This document shows positions 8,287 through 17,561 of a stretch of 64,000 nt of DNA, piece by piece; within the stretch, counting starts at the first letter, position 1, and each line of letters begins with the position of its first letter. Both the position numbers and the translations under genes were made by a program. The notes under the pieces are model-generated. The model was given only the letters and a program-made list of their open reading frames with translations, did no database searches and was not told where the DNA came from. This stretch comes from DASYKS01 sp031404815 (lineage in GTDB: Bacteria > Acidobacteriota > Thermoanaerobaculia > Multivoradales > UBA5704). The DNA is taken from contig JANNIH010000018.1 of the NCBI GenBank assembly GCA_031404815.1, forward strand, positions 1 to 64,000, read 5' to 3'.

Positions 8287-8787
8287 CTATTGGTAATAGT
8301 GGTTGCGAACCGCAGCCTGCCACTTCTGAAAGACTGCGGTCAGTGCTTTTCTCACTGAGGAAGGATCTTTCGGATGGGGCATCCTATGCACAAACACATC
8401 CGAGACTCCCTTGTCGAATACTCCGCCCTCGATTCCATCCTCCTTGAAGACGAGCAAGGGGAGGCTGAACGAGAACAGAATGCCCGCCTCTACATGGTTC
8501 CAAGGTGTCGGAAAGCGCATCGCGCGACGGACCTTCGCATCGGGGGTATTTCTCTTCGTTTGAGCTGTGGCTGAGTAGAACTGCTCGAAACCAAGGATCA
8601 CACCACCTGAGCAGTGCTTTGCAAGGAGCAGAACCTCACGAAGAGGGAACTCCGTCGGGTAGTCTGAGCGACCAAGAGCGCGCGCCTCGAGATTCGTTCG
8701 CTCAAGTTCCTTGAGAATGAGTCGCCTCGAAGCATCCTGGTCGCTGCTAAGAGTCGAGGGACACGAAAGAAAAATTGGAATATTCAT
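8287..8787 (-). CDS. Small TIR-like/nucleotide-processing domain protein, partner of the SLOG protein
   Basis: This is a soluble protein of about 166 residues starting MNIPIFLSCPSTLSSDQDAS. The first strand ending FLSCP, the helix RRLILKELERTNLEARAL, the loop HCSGGVILGFEQFYS and the helix WNHVEAGILFSFSLPLLVF (with a buried Glu) follow the order seen in TIR-like and deoxyribosyltransferase-like folds of bacterial conflict systems. The family cannot be fixed by eye. The ATG at 8787 has a GAGAGG ribosome site. It lies just after the SLOG-transmembrane gene on the same strand, and both have lower GC than neighbouring genes. It is probably the effector or nucleotide-processing half of a two-gene module. 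Confidence 0.55.
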   Translation of the reverse strand: MNIPIFLSCPSTLSSDQDASRRLILKELERTNLEARALGRSDYPTEFPLREVLLLAKHCSGGVILGFEQFYSATAQTKRNTPDAKVRRAMRFPTPWNHVEAGILFSFSLPLLVFKEDGIEGGVFDKGVSDVFVHRMPHPKDPSSVRKALTAVFQKWQAAVRNHYYQ

Positions 8788-8813
8788 ATTGCCCCGACCT
8801 CTCGGCTGCAATT

Positions 8814-10577
8814 TCAAGCTGGTAGGACAATTGGCTTGTCCAAGAAGACGTAACGGAAATCGCTCAGCTCAGCCAACATAATCTCTGAGACATCCTCAAT
8901 CGCGTCGCCGAACTCATACGAGTTGGTGCGGCGAGCAGGGTTGGCCAACTGGTTGACGAGATCCTGGAGGCGTGCCGCTAGGGCGTATGACCGGCTCGCC
9001 ACTTTCTCGAATTCCCCTTGATGCAGGATAGCCCCGATCGCCGCACCGAAAGCTGGGAACACTAAGACTGCGATCTTCAAAGTCCTATCACCGGCTTCAC
9101 CGGGATGCCATCCGGCCGGAATAACAAGATGAATTAAACAAGCCAGTCCAGCTAGGACGAAGAGTACCGAGCCGATTCGGTGTAGTAGTCGATGTCGAGC
9201 ACCGTACCTCTCCGCTTTCTCTCCATGATACGCGACTTGGGATCTCGACCAACGCACCACAACCGCGCGTGAATCAACCAGGTGAGAACCGTTGAAATCT
9301 CCGGAAGGCAAACCCGCATGGCGGACGATTGCGCGCAGATACCAGTGTGCCCAACTCCGCCGATGGTCCCCTTGCTCCATGTGAACTGGCACACGAAACG
9401 AAGGCGTAACCCGAGAAAATAGACTCAGGACCTGCATCTGTCGTAGGCCTTCGGCCAGGAGGCGATAGTCGATCCACCTCTCATGCCAGCGCCTATATCG
9501 GCCCCAGAATGTGGTAAAGAAAATCGTAGCGATAAAAGCTAGCTCCAGCCAAGACCAAAAGGGGGCGAAAGAGTCATGTGCTAAGAAAGCGGCGAGGACG
9601 ACGACGGAGCCCAATAGATAGTTGGCCATCCATGCCTTCCGGTAGAGACTCGCGCATCTACCCGCGATTCCATCCGCCCAAATGAACAGCTCACGAAAGG
9701 CAGTGTCGGCGTGGTTGCCTTTCGTCGACACACTGGACGACGTTTCCCATAGAGCGCACCATTGCTGAGCACTCTTGACTCTACGACGTATATCGGCAGC
9801 TCCCTTGAGCTTATCCAGGTAACGACCAAAGTACGGCGCCCGGCGGGACTCTCTCCGATGATATCCAAGAAGCGCTTGGCGGTCACCGCGGCGCTTTGTC
9901 AGAGATGCAGGAACAGAGAAGGTCTTTCGCAGCTGGTCGAATAGATCGACCAGGTCCCCTGGCCTGTTCGTCCGGCCTTCGCCCCCAAGCCAGTGAATCT
10001 GTTCAGGGAAAGATGGGTTGATCCTTACTACCGGGATCTCAAGCTTGAATGCCTCTTGGACGACTTGCCCTGTTCCGCCGAGGCCCCTGGCTTCCTTTCC
10101 GTCCCAAATTGCCAGGAGGAGATCGCTTTGGCGCAGAACCGTGTGCCCAACCGCTTCGTACGCTTCGTCAGAGTGGGCCCTCTTCCCGTCCAGCTCGAGA
10201 ATGGCATCGGCTTTGCCAAGCAGTTCGATGAGCTTTTCTTTCAAATCCGGAGTGGGAAAATCTTCGGCGTATTCTTCTCGCGAGAACGGCAGGGGGCACT
10301 GAAGCTTAAATCCGAGAGCGATCGCCTCCTCGGCCACAACCCTATCGGCGCCTGCGGCCAGAGGTGAGATGAGCCGAAGGACAGGAGACTCCGAGTCATA
10401 AAGCTCGCGATCCTCTTCGACCAGCTCTCGGGCCAACTGCGAGACGAGGTCAAGGACCCTACGTACCGAGGAAAGGAGCTCTTCCGATTCGGCGAAGGTT
10501 GCCGAGCGGTGCCCGGTGACACCGACCCTGATGGTAAATGGAACTCCTGCCGAGTGCTTCCGATGCGGCGTCACCAT
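8814..10577 (-). CDS. SLOG-domain sensor fused to a multi-pass (SLATT-like) membrane domain
   Basis: This is a 587-residue protein. Residues 1-215 form a SLOG/YspA-like Rossmannoid nucleotide-binding domain: RVGVTGHR near the start, LISPLAAGADRVVAEEAI, CPLPFSREEYAEDF, and LLLAIWDGKEARGLGGTGQV. The C-terminal half has hydrophobic segments at about 317-335, 340-360, 466-487 and 500-516, joined by a long basic cytoplasmic stretch. That is the layout of SLOG-associated transmembrane (SLATT-type) effectors, proposed to open membranes when the SLOG domain senses a nucleotide signal. No cyclic-nucleotide synthase is present nearby. The stop overlaps an alternative TTG start of the downstream TIR-like gene, implying coupling. 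Function is inferred from domain logic only. Confidence 0.7.
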   Translation of the reverse strand: MVTPHRKHSAGVPFTIRVGVTGHRSATFAESEELLSSVRRVLDLVSQLARELVEEDRELYDSESPVLRLISPLAAGADRVVAEEAIALGFKLQCPLPFSREEYAEDFPTPDLKEKLIELLGKADAILELDGKRAHSDEAYEAVGHTVLRQSDLLLAIWDGKEARGLGGTGQVVQEAFKLEIPVVRINPSFPEQIHWLGGEGRTNRPGDLVDLFDQLRKTFSVPASLTKRRGDRQALLGYHRRESRRAPYFGRYLDKLKGAADIRRRVKSAQQWCALWETSSSVSTKGNHADTAFRELFIWADGIAGRCASLYRKAWMANYLLGSVVVLAAFLAHDSFAPFWSWLELAFIATIFFTTFWGRYRRWHERWIDYRLLAEGLRQMQVLSLFSRVTPSFRVPVHMEQGDHRRSWAHWYLRAIVRHAGLPSGDFNGSHLVDSRAVVVRWSRSQVAYHGEKAERYGARHRLLHRIGSVLFVLAGLACLIHLVIPAGWHPGEAGDRTLKIAVLVFPAFGAAIGAILHQGEFEKVASRSYALAARLQDLVNQLANPARRTNSYEFGDAIEDVSEIMLAELSDFRYVFLDKPIVLPA

Positions 10578-11141
10578 GCCTCCAGCCTCTTTCAGAGGAT
10601 TTGCGCACAGCGTATCACAAATGAGTTTGAACTTCTACTCCATTTTCCTCCTCAAAGCACCAGCCACAAGAACCCGAACCCGCTAAGCTCGCCCTTTCGC
10701 GCACCCTTCCCGCCGCACCCCAGGTCCACCGCCGTCGGAACGTTTCCAACGCTTCAACCCTCGCCAACGCCAACAGCACGCGTCTCCCAGGGGGCAGGCG
10801 ACCCGCCACCGGCGCCAACGATCCGCGCCACTCGACAGGTCGGCCCTGCGAATTGTGCTGCCGTGGCTTGCGGACAGAGACGCCCCGACGCACGAGCCAT
10901 CAACCACCAACAACAAACGCCCTGGGGCCAGGCGAGGCAGGCGAATAGGCGCAGCCCTGCGGGGGGTGAAGCAGGCGGCACCGGTCGTGGTGAACCGGAG
11001 GCTGGTGGTGGCGGACTGAAGCGTCTCTACCGCACCGCGGGTGTTTTCGCGCCAGTCGGCCCTTGTGGCCATCCGACCCGGCGGGCGAATAGACACCGCC
11101 CGCCCCTAGCGCCCCCGACCAACAAATCCCCCAATCAACCG
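10578..11141. other. Long intergenic region without a recognised gene
   Basis: About 560 bases separate the divergently oriented SLOG gene and the glycosyltransferase gene. Short open frames exist on both strands but none resembles a known protein or has a good ribosome site. The first part is relatively AT-rich and may hold the SLOG gene promoter. The rest is very GC-rich with GGTGG/CCACC runs. Confidence 0.4.
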
Positions 11142-11155
11142 TACAATCCGGCGTG
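11142..11155 (+). promoter_or_regulatory. -10 box five bases from a GTG start (probable leaderless transcript)
   Basis: TACAAT at 11142-11147 lies five bases before the GTG at 11153-11155. A sigma70-type -10 box normally sits 6-7 bases from the transcription start, so the mRNA should begin at or next to the start codon. No Shine-Dalgarno sequence is visible. The same TACAAT-N5-GTG arrangement is kept in the remnant at 7288-7301, supporting its function. Confidence 0.5.
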
Positions 11156-13093
11156 CTCTCGCAAACCTCTGAAACTCGTGTTTCCTGGCGCCTGGTCGCC
11201 CTGGTCGGTGCCGGCTTCGCTCTGGTCGCCGCGCTGTTCGCGTCGTGGACGGCGCGCAACGCCGGGATCGACGACGTCTACATCACCTACGTCTACGCCC
11301 GCTCGTTCGCCCTGGGACACGGTTTGATCTGGCCCGGTTCGACCGCTCTCGGGACCTCGTCGCCCTTCCTGGCGGTGCTGCTCGGCGGCCTCTCTGCGCT
11401 CACCGGGTTCGAGGTTCCGGGTCTCGGCAATGCCATCTCGTGGCTCGCGATTGCCGCCGCTTCGACCGGGCTGTTCGCGCTCGGGCGGGCGGAGGGGTGG
11501 CCCTGGGCGGGATTCGCGGCCGGGGCGTTCTGGCTGGTCGCCGGACCGTCGCACAACCTGCTCGGCAACGAATATCTGCCGGCGATCGCCGCGGTGATCT
11601 GGGCGTTTCACGAGCGGGCGCGCAGCCGGCTCGCGGCGGCCGGCGCCTTGCTCGCCCTGGCGGTCTTGTTCCGCGCCGAGACCGGCCTCGCCGCGCCGAT
11701 CCTCGCGTTCTTGGAGCTGCGCCGCGCCGACTTCGCCGCCAGTTTTCGCCGGATCGCGCGCATCGCCGCGGTCTCGATCGTGGTGGCGGGCCTCTGGCTC
11801 GGCACGCTCTACACACTCACCGGCCATGTCGTCCCCAGAACTTTCGCCGCGAAACAGGCGCAGGCCGAAAGCGCCCTTGGCCTCTGGTCCGGAAACAGCG
11901 GTTGGACGCGGGCGCTCGCGGCGCCCGACGTGGTCTTCCCTGAAAGCCGTCACTCCTGGTGGTGGCCCCTCGCGCTCGCCGCTTGCGTCGCTATCGTGGC
12001 CGGCCGGCGAGGGCTGCGCCCCGCCTCCGCCCTCGCCTTGATCGCCTGGGGTGCCGGCCATGTCGCTCTGGTCATTGGGATCGGCGTTCCGTTCTACCCC
12101 TGGTATGCCGCTCCGCTGCGTTTCGCCCAACTGCTCCTACCCACTCTGGCCCTCGCCGCAACCGGCGTACTTCCGGAGAAGCTCCGGCGCGCCTGGATGC
12201 TCGCCTGTGGCGCCGCGCTCGCTGCCGTGTTGATCGCCGCCTGGCCCGACCTGCATTGGATGCGAACCAGCCCGGGAGATTCCCGCCGGCTGGCCTATCA
12301 GCGGGTGGCCGAGCTTGCCGATCGCTATCCGCCGGGCACGCGGATCGCGGCCTGGGAAGTCGGTTTCCTCGGCTGGCAGAGCCACCGGCCGGTGGTCGAT
12401 CTGCTCGGCTTGGTCAGCGACGGCGCTTCGCTCGAGGCCGTCCGGCGCGCCGATCTGCGGCAAAATTTGAATCGGCTGAAGAGCGATCTGCTGATGACCA
12501 CGCTCGGCTCGGCCAACCTGTGGACGGCGACGACCGGAGATCCGCGCCGCTTCCTCGCCGATTATCGGCTCGACCAGCTGATGCTCACGCCCGGTCCGGC
12601 CGTCGCGGTCTATCGGCGAGCGGGGTGGGAGGCCCGCGGCGAGGCGGCGATCGATCTACTCGCGTCGGTCGCCCAGAGCTACCCGCAAGCCGAGCTCAAG
12701 TGGCACCGGGCAGCAAACATTGGCCTGCTTTCGCTCGTTCTTGCAGGCGGAGAGGAGGTCCGCATCCACCTGCCCGCCGGGCGCCGCCGCGTGCTCTCGG
12801 CGCAATTGACCTCGACACCGCGGCGCGGCCGACTGCGGGTGCGCATTGAGGCCGGGTCGGTGGTTCGTGACTCGGTCCAGATCCTCGACGCCTCCGGCTG
12901 GACCCGGTTCGATACAGTCGTGCCGGCGACCGAACCCGGCGCCACGCTCACCTTCACCTGCCTCCGGGGAAAGAGCTGCCAAATCGGCCAACCGTTTCTC
13001 GGTCACCCGTACGAACCGGTGCAGAAGGGGCCGAAGCGCCGACGCGCCGAGGGACGCCGGCCGAAATCGGACGGTAAAACTTGGCGACCTTGA
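11153..13093 (+). CDS. GT-C-type membrane glycosyltransferase (arabinofuranosyltransferase-like)
   Basis: This 646-residue polytopic protein belongs to the large group of lipid-linked sugar glycosyltransferases. After the first membrane helix comes IDDVYITYVYARSFALGHGL (Asp40-Asp41), the acidic periplasmic loop expected of GT-C enzymes, then STALGTSSPFLAVLL. About ten hydrophobic segments fill residues 10-370. The C-terminal ~280 residues are a soluble, probably periplasmic domain. The start is GTG with no Shine-Dalgarno site. Sugar and acceptor cannot be told; cell-envelope glycan or protein glycosylation is likely. A Sel1 gene follows on the same strand. Confidence 0.75.
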   Translation: MLSQTSETRVSWRLVALVGAGFALVAALFASWTARNAGIDDVYITYVYARSFALGHGLIWPGSTALGTSSPFLAVLLGGLSALTGFEVPGLGNAISWLAIAAASTGLFALGRAEGWPWAGFAAGAFWLVAGPSHNLLGNEYLPAIAAVIWAFHERARSRLAAAGALLALAVLFRAETGLAAPILAFLELRRADFAASFRRIARIAAVSIVVAGLWLGTLYTLTGHVVPRTFAAKQAQAESALGLWSGNSGWTRALAAPDVVFPESRHSWWWPLALAACVAIVAGRRGLRPASALALIAWGAGHVALVIGIGVPFYPWYAAPLRFAQLLLPTLALAATGVLPEKLRRAWMLACGAALAAVLIAAWPDLHWMRTSPGDSRRLAYQRVAELADRYPPGTRIAAWEVGFLGWQSHRPVVDLLGLVSDGASLEAVRRADLRQNLNRLKSDLLMTTLGSANLWTATTGDPRRFLADYRLDQLMLTPGPAVAVYRRAGWEARGEAAIDLLASVAQSYPQAELKWHRAANIGLLSLVLAGGEEVRIHLPAGRRRVLSAQLTSTPRRGRLRVRIEAGSVVRDSVQILDASGWTRFDTVVPATEPGATLTFTCLRGKSCQIGQPFLGHPYEPVQKGPKRRRAEGRRPKSDGKTWRP

Positions 13094-13198
13094 GACGGCG
13101 GTGTCCAACCGCTCGGCCGTAGGCCTGCCCGCCCTGAAACGCAAGAATCGCAACGGCGGCTTTCGTTCTCGCGGGGGGCATGGCAGACTCCGTCGATC

Positions 13199-14179
13199 AT
13201 GAAGACATCGACGCCGACGCCGACCGCGCCCCGCCCGGTAGCCGCTCTCCTCGCCGCACTGCTGGCTCTGGGAGGTTCACTTTTCGCACTCGAGCCCGTC
13301 GGCGCCGAAGAGCCTTCTCCCGCCGAAACGCCGGCCAAAAGGCTCGCCCAGCTGCGCGCCGAGGCGGCCGGCGGCAAGCCGGAGGCGCAGATCGCCCTCG
13401 CCGACGAACTCGCCTATGGCGCAGAGGCGACCCTCGAACAGGTCGCGGAGGCCGCCACCTGGTACGGCCGAGCCGCTCGGCAAGGCAACGCGGAGGCGCA
13501 GTTCTTCTTCGGTCGCGCGCTCTGGGATGGCCAGAGAGTCGAAGAGAATCGGGCCGAGGCCGTCGCCTGGTGGCGAAAAGCGGCCGACCAAGGCTACGCG
13601 AGCGCTCAATTCTGGCTCGCCAGCTCGTATGAGATGGGCGACGGCGGCCTCTCTCGCGACCCGGCCGAAGCGGTCAAGTGGTACCGCCGGGCGGCGGAGC
13701 AGGGGCATGGACAGTCGCAGGCGAGTTTGGGCGAGATGTACTCCTACGGTTCGGGTGTCGAGCAAGACGATGCCCTGGCGGTGCGCTGGTTCGAAAATGC
13801 CGCGGGACAAAACATCGCCTCCGGCCAATTCAGCCTGGCGCGGATGTACGCCGCGGGCCGCGGGGTCGCCAAAGACGAGAATGTAGCGGCGCGACGCTAC
13901 GAGCTGGCCGCCGACCAGGGCTACGCCCCGGCGATGGCCGCTCTGGCCCAAGCCTACGAACAGGGGCAGGGAGTCGCGAAGAATCCCGTCTGCGCCTACC
14001 TCTGGTACGCCCTGGCCGAGGCGAGCGGCGATCCGAACGCCAACCAAGCCGGCGAAGCGCTCGCCCAGAAGCTCACCGAAACCGAACGGGCCGAAGGCGA
14101 GCGCCTGTTCGCCGCCGCTTACCTGGAAGATGGCGCCTTCCAACGCCCGGCGTGCCCGAGCGAACCCGAGATGAAGTAG
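13199..14179 (+). CDS. Exported Sel1-repeat (TPR-like) protein
   Basis: This 326-residue protein has a signal peptide (hydrophobic VAALLAALLALGGSLFA, cleavage near VGAEE). About seven tandem Sel1-like repeats of 36 residues follow, with the usual A-xx-WYxxAAxQGxAxAQxxLG pattern, for example AVKWYRRAAEQGHGQSQASL and AARRYELAADQGYAPAMAAL. Sel1 repeats form a superhelix that binds other proteins. The last 40 residues are non-repeat and contain CPSEPEMK. It may be cotranscribed with the glycosyltransferase upstream. Confidence 0.85.
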   Translation: MKTSTPTPTAPRPVAALLAALLALGGSLFALEPVGAEEPSPAETPAKRLAQLRAEAAGGKPEAQIALADELAYGAEATLEQVAEAATWYGRAARQGNAEAQFFFGRALWDGQRVEENRAEAVAWWRKAADQGYASAQFWLASSYEMGDGGLSRDPAEAVKWYRRAAEQGHGQSQASLGEMYSYGSGVEQDDALAVRWFENAAGQNIASGQFSLARMYAAGRGVAKDENVAARRYELAADQGYAPAMAALAQAYEQGQGVAKNPVCAYLWYALAEASGDPNANQAGEALAQKLTETERAEGERLFAAAYLEDGAFQRPACPSEPEMK

Positions 14180-14250
14180 GCCGGATCGAGAAGCGGTACG
14201 CCGCACCACCTGCGCCCTGTTTTTCTCTTTGGACGGAGTGAGCCGGACGA

Positions 14251-14829
14251 ATGAGCCCAGACGGAAACGAAGGTGTCACTCAGCTCCTGCTCGCCTGGCG
14301 CGAGGGCGACCGGGAAGCGCTCGACCGGTTGATGCCGATCGTCTATTCCGAGCTGCATCGCCTGGCGCATTTCCACATGCAGGGGGAGCGCGTGGGGCAT
14401 CTTCTTCAGACCACTGCGCTGGTCAACGAGGCGTACGTTCGGCTGATCGGTCAGGAGCGCGACTGGCAGGGGCGCGGACATTTCTTCGCCGTCGCGGCGC
14501 AGGTGATGCGGCGGGTCCTGGTCGATTTCGCGCGCCGCCGGAGCGCCGAGAAGCGCGGCGGCGGGGTGATCTGCCTACCGCTCGACGAGGGGACTTTTTC
14601 GATCGAAAGGGCCGACGAGCTGATCCGCCTCGATGACGCGCTCGACGCCTTCGCAAGGCTCGATGCGCGCAAGGCCAAAGTGGTCGAGCTGCGCTTCTTC
14701 GGCGGCCTGTCGATTGAGGACACCGCAGCCGCACTCGATCTCTCGCACGCCACGGTCGAGCGCGACTTGAAATTCGCCCGCGCCTGGCTGCAGCGCGAGA
14801 TGGGCGCCGCCCCCGCGGCCTCGGGATGA
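14251..14829 (+). CDS. ECF-type RNA polymerase sigma factor (Sig-70_X6-like)
   Basis: This 192-residue sigma factor has region 2 in REGDREALDRLMPIVYSELH, the family signature LLQTTALVNEAYVRL, and region 4 in FFGGLSIEDTAAALDLSHAT followed by VERDLKFARAWL. Members are common in Acidobacteriota and Planctomycetota and are typically encoded beside Ser/Thr protein kinases instead of anti-sigma factors. That is the case here: its TGA overlaps the kinase ATG (ATGA at 14826-14829). Activity may therefore depend on phosphorylation by the adjacent kinase. Confidence 0.93.
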   Translation: MSPDGNEGVTQLLLAWREGDREALDRLMPIVYSELHRLAHFHMQGERVGHLLQTTALVNEAYVRLIGQERDWQGRGHFFAVAAQVMRRVLVDFARRRSAEKRGGGVICLPLDEGTFSIERADELIRLDDALDAFARLDARKAKVVELRFFGGLSIEDTAAALDLSHATVERDLKFARAWLQREMGAAPAASG

Positions 14830-17561
14830 GCGCCGTGCCGCCGGTCGGCGATCCCGACAACCCCGCCACACCCGCCCCGCCAAGCCCCACCCATTGGGAC
14901 CGCGTCGAAGAGCTCTTCCACAGCGCGCTCGATCTGGCCGACGACGCTCGTGACGCACTGCTCGCGACAGTCGCCGTGGGCGAGCCCGAGATCGCAGCGG
15001 AGGTCGCCTCGCTGTTGGGGTGCGCGGCGCCCGGGCCGATCGAGCGCGCGGTGGCGGCTGGAGTGGCGCTCGCCACAGAAGAGAGCGCGGAGCGGGATGA
15101 GCGGGCGATTCCCGAGCGGATCGGACCCTGGCTTCGGCGCGGCGAGATCGGGCGCGGGGGCCTGGCCACGGTCTATCTCGCCGAGCGGGAAGAGCCGTTT
15201 CGCCAGAGCGTGGCGATCAAGATCTTGCGCTCGAATTTTTCCGGTGGCGATGTCGCCCGGCGGTTGGCGCTCGAACGCCAGATTCTGGCGCGGCTCGAAC
15301 ACCCGGGCATCGCGCGGTTGATCGATGGCGGCACCCTCCCCGATGGTCGCCCCTATCTGGTGATGGAACGGATCGAAGGAGTGCCGATCGACCTGTTCGC
15401 CGCGCGGGAGCAGCAGAACCTCCGCGCCCGGATCGAGCTGTTCTTGGCCGCCTGCGCCGCCGTGCAGTTCGCCCACCAGAGACTGATCGTCCACCGCGAC
15501 TTGAAACCGAGCAACCTGCTGGTCACCGCGGACGGCCAGCCGAAGCTGCTCGACTTCGGCATCGCGAAGCTGTTGGAGAGCGACGCGTCGGCAGCGGACG
15601 CGGCGACCGAAGCGGGGCTGCGCATGCTCACTCCGGCATTTGCCGCACCCGAGCAGATCTTGGGGCTGCCGCCGACCACGGCGACCGATGTCTACGCGCT
15701 TGGGGTCCTGCTCTTTCGGCTCCTCTCCGGTCGGCACCCGCACTCCCTCCTAGGGAGCGGCCGGGCGCTCGAACGCAGGATTCTGGACGAAGAGCCGGAC
15801 CTCGCGAGCCAGGCGCTCGAGCGCCGGCCGGCCGATCTCGCCGATCCGCTCTGGGCCGCCCCCGCCGCCGCTGCGCGGCTCGCCCGCACCCTCCGCGGCG
15901 ACCTCGACGGGATTCTGGCCAAAGCGCTGGCCAAGCGCCCGGAAGATCGCTACCCCTCGGTCGAGCAGCTCAGCGACGACCTCGGCCGGTATCTCGGGGG
16001 GCTGCCGGTCCGCGCCCGCCGGGCGACCTTTTCCTATCGCGCCGGGCGCTTCGCGCGCCGCCATCGCACGGCGCTCGTCGCGGCCGGCCTGGCTGCCGCG
16101 GGTCTGCTCGGCGGTGCCGGCGCTGCGCTCTGGCAGGCGCGGGAGGCGCTCGCGGCGCGCGGCCGGGCCGAGCAGGCGCTCGACGAATCGGAGCGGCAGC
16201 GGCGTCGGACCGAGCGGGTCACCCACTTTCTGATCGACCTGTTCGAGTCGCCCGATCCGGCGCGCGCCCGCGGCACCCAAATCTCCGCCCGCGAGCTGCT
16301 CGACCGGGGAGCCGTCACCGCGCGGCGCGAGCTGGCGGCCGAGCCCGCCCTCTCGGCCGCGATGCTCGACACGATGGGGCAGGTCTACAGCAAGCTCGGC
16401 GCCTTCGACCTGGCCGAGCCCTTGCTCGTCGAGTCCGTGGCCCTCTCCACCCGGGCGCTCGGCAGCCGGAGCCCGGAGACCGCGGCGAGCCGCGCGCGGC
16501 TCGGCCAGCTGCTCGTCCATCGCGGTCGCTACGCCGAAGCGGAGCGGGTTTTGCGCTCGGCTCTCGCGGCGCAAGAGCAGGCCCAAGCGGGCGAAGCGGT
16601 GCTCGGTCAGACGCTCTCGGATCTCGGGATGGCGCTCTACAACCAGCAGCGGCTGAAAGACGCCGAAGGGGCGCTCAAGCGCTCGCTCGCCCTGCGCCGC
16701 CGCGGGCTCGGGGCCAACCATCCCGAGACGATCGAGACGCTCAACAACCTGGCGGCGGTCTGGCTCGCGGAAGGCGACTTTCCGCGCGCCGAGCAGGCGA
16801 TGCGCGAAGCGCTCGCTCGGCATCGCGAAAAGCTCGGGCCAGACCACCCCTCGGTCGCCACCAACTTGAACAACCTGGGTGCGCTGCTCGCTCAAGGGGG
16901 CCGGCTCGACGAAGCGGAAGCGGCGACCGCCGAAGCGCTCGCGATCCGAAAGAAAGTGCTCGGACCGGATCATCCACAGGTCGCGGAAACCCTGGCCAAT
17001 TTGGGCTGGATTCGGCTCGAACGGGGAGCGCTCGACGGGGCGCGCACAGCATTCTCCGAGGCGCGCCTGCGCACGATCGCCGAACTGGGCGCCGACCACC
17101 CGAACGTGGCACGGATCGAAGCAAACCTCGGCGACGTCGAGCGCGCAGCGGGAAGTACAGCCGCCGCCGAGCGCCACTACCGCGCCGCCCTCGCGATCCG
17201 CCGCAAGGCGCTGCCGGCAAACGATCCGCGCCTCGCCTACCCCCTACTCCGATTGGGCGAGATCGCCCTCGAACGGGGGAATGCGGCCCGCGCTGAGCCA
17301 CTGCTCACGGAGGCGTCGGCGCTCCAGGTCGCCACCTACCCTCCCGTCTCCTGGCAGGTGGCCGAGGCCCGAAGCCTGCTCGGCCGCGCCCGTCTCGGGC
17401 TCGGCCGGCGCGACGGCGCGGAGATCTTGGACGGTGTCCTACCTATCCTGCGCACCACCCTGGGCGCCGACCACCGATTGACCCGCGCAGCCGAGCGGAC
17501 GCTCAGGCAGGCCGGGAATCGACCTACCGCGGTGGGCGGCACTCGCCGATCACGACGCTGA
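14826..17561 (+). CDS. Membrane Ser/Thr protein kinase with TPR sensor domain
   Basis: This is a 911-residue kinase. The Gly-rich loop GEIGRGGLATVYLAE is at about residue 105, VAIKILR (Lys about 131), HRDLKPSNLLV (about 222) and LLDFGIAKLL (about 243). All catalytic motifs are intact. One transmembrane helix follows at about 413-435 (LVAAGLAAAGLLGGAGAAL). Residues 510-890 are kinesin-light-chain-type TPRs (ALGSRSPETAASRARLGQLL; LGPDHPSVATNLNNLGALL). The kinase is cytoplasmic and the TPR region should be periplasmic. It is coupled to the sigma gene upstream by a 4-base overlap, forming a kinase-controlled sigma module. Confidence 0.93.
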   Translation: MSAVPPVGDPDNPATPAPPSPTHWDRVEELFHSALDLADDARDALLATVAVGEPEIAAEVASLLGCAAPGPIERAVAAGVALATEESAERDERAIPERIGPWLRRGEIGRGGLATVYLAEREEPFRQSVAIKILRSNFSGGDVARRLALERQILARLEHPGIARLIDGGTLPDGRPYLVMERIEGVPIDLFAAREQQNLRARIELFLAACAAVQFAHQRLIVHRDLKPSNLLVTADGQPKLLDFGIAKLLESDASAADAATEAGLRMLTPAFAAPEQILGLPPTTATDVYALGVLLFRLLSGRHPHSLLGSGRALERRILDEEPDLASQALERRPADLADPLWAAPAAAARLARTLRGDLDGILAKALAKRPEDRYPSVEQLSDDLGRYLGGLPVRARRATFSYRAGRFARRHRTALVAAGLAAAGLLGGAGAALWQAREALAARGRAEQALDESERQRRRTERVTHFLIDLFESPDPARARGTQISARELLDRGAVTARRELAAEPALSAAMLDTMGQVYSKLGAFDLAEPLLVESVALSTRALGSRSPETAASRARLGQLLVHRGRYAEAERVLRSALAAQEQAQAGEAVLGQTLSDLGMALYNQQRLKDAEGALKRSLALRRRGLGANHPETIETLNNLAAVWLAEGDFPRAEQAMREALARHREKLGPDHPSVATNLNNLGALLAQGGRLDEAEAATAEALAIRKKVLGPDHPQVAETLANLGWIRLERGALDGARTAFSEARLRTIAELGADHPNVARIEANLGDVERAAGSTAAAERHYRAALAIRRKALPANDPRLAYPLLRLGEIALERGNAARAEPLLTEASALQVATYPPVSWQVAEARSLLGRARLGLGRRDGAEILDGVLPILRTTLGADHRLTRAAERTLRQAGNRPTAVGGTRRSRR

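Noticed and set aside
8287..10577. A complete CBASS operon
   Set aside because: No CD-NTase (cGAS-like) synthase gene is present near the SLOG protein, so the module cannot be called CBASS.
10615..11096. Short ORFs in the long intergenic region
   Set aside because: They are Arg/Gly-rich, lack ribosome sites and overlap one another on both strands.
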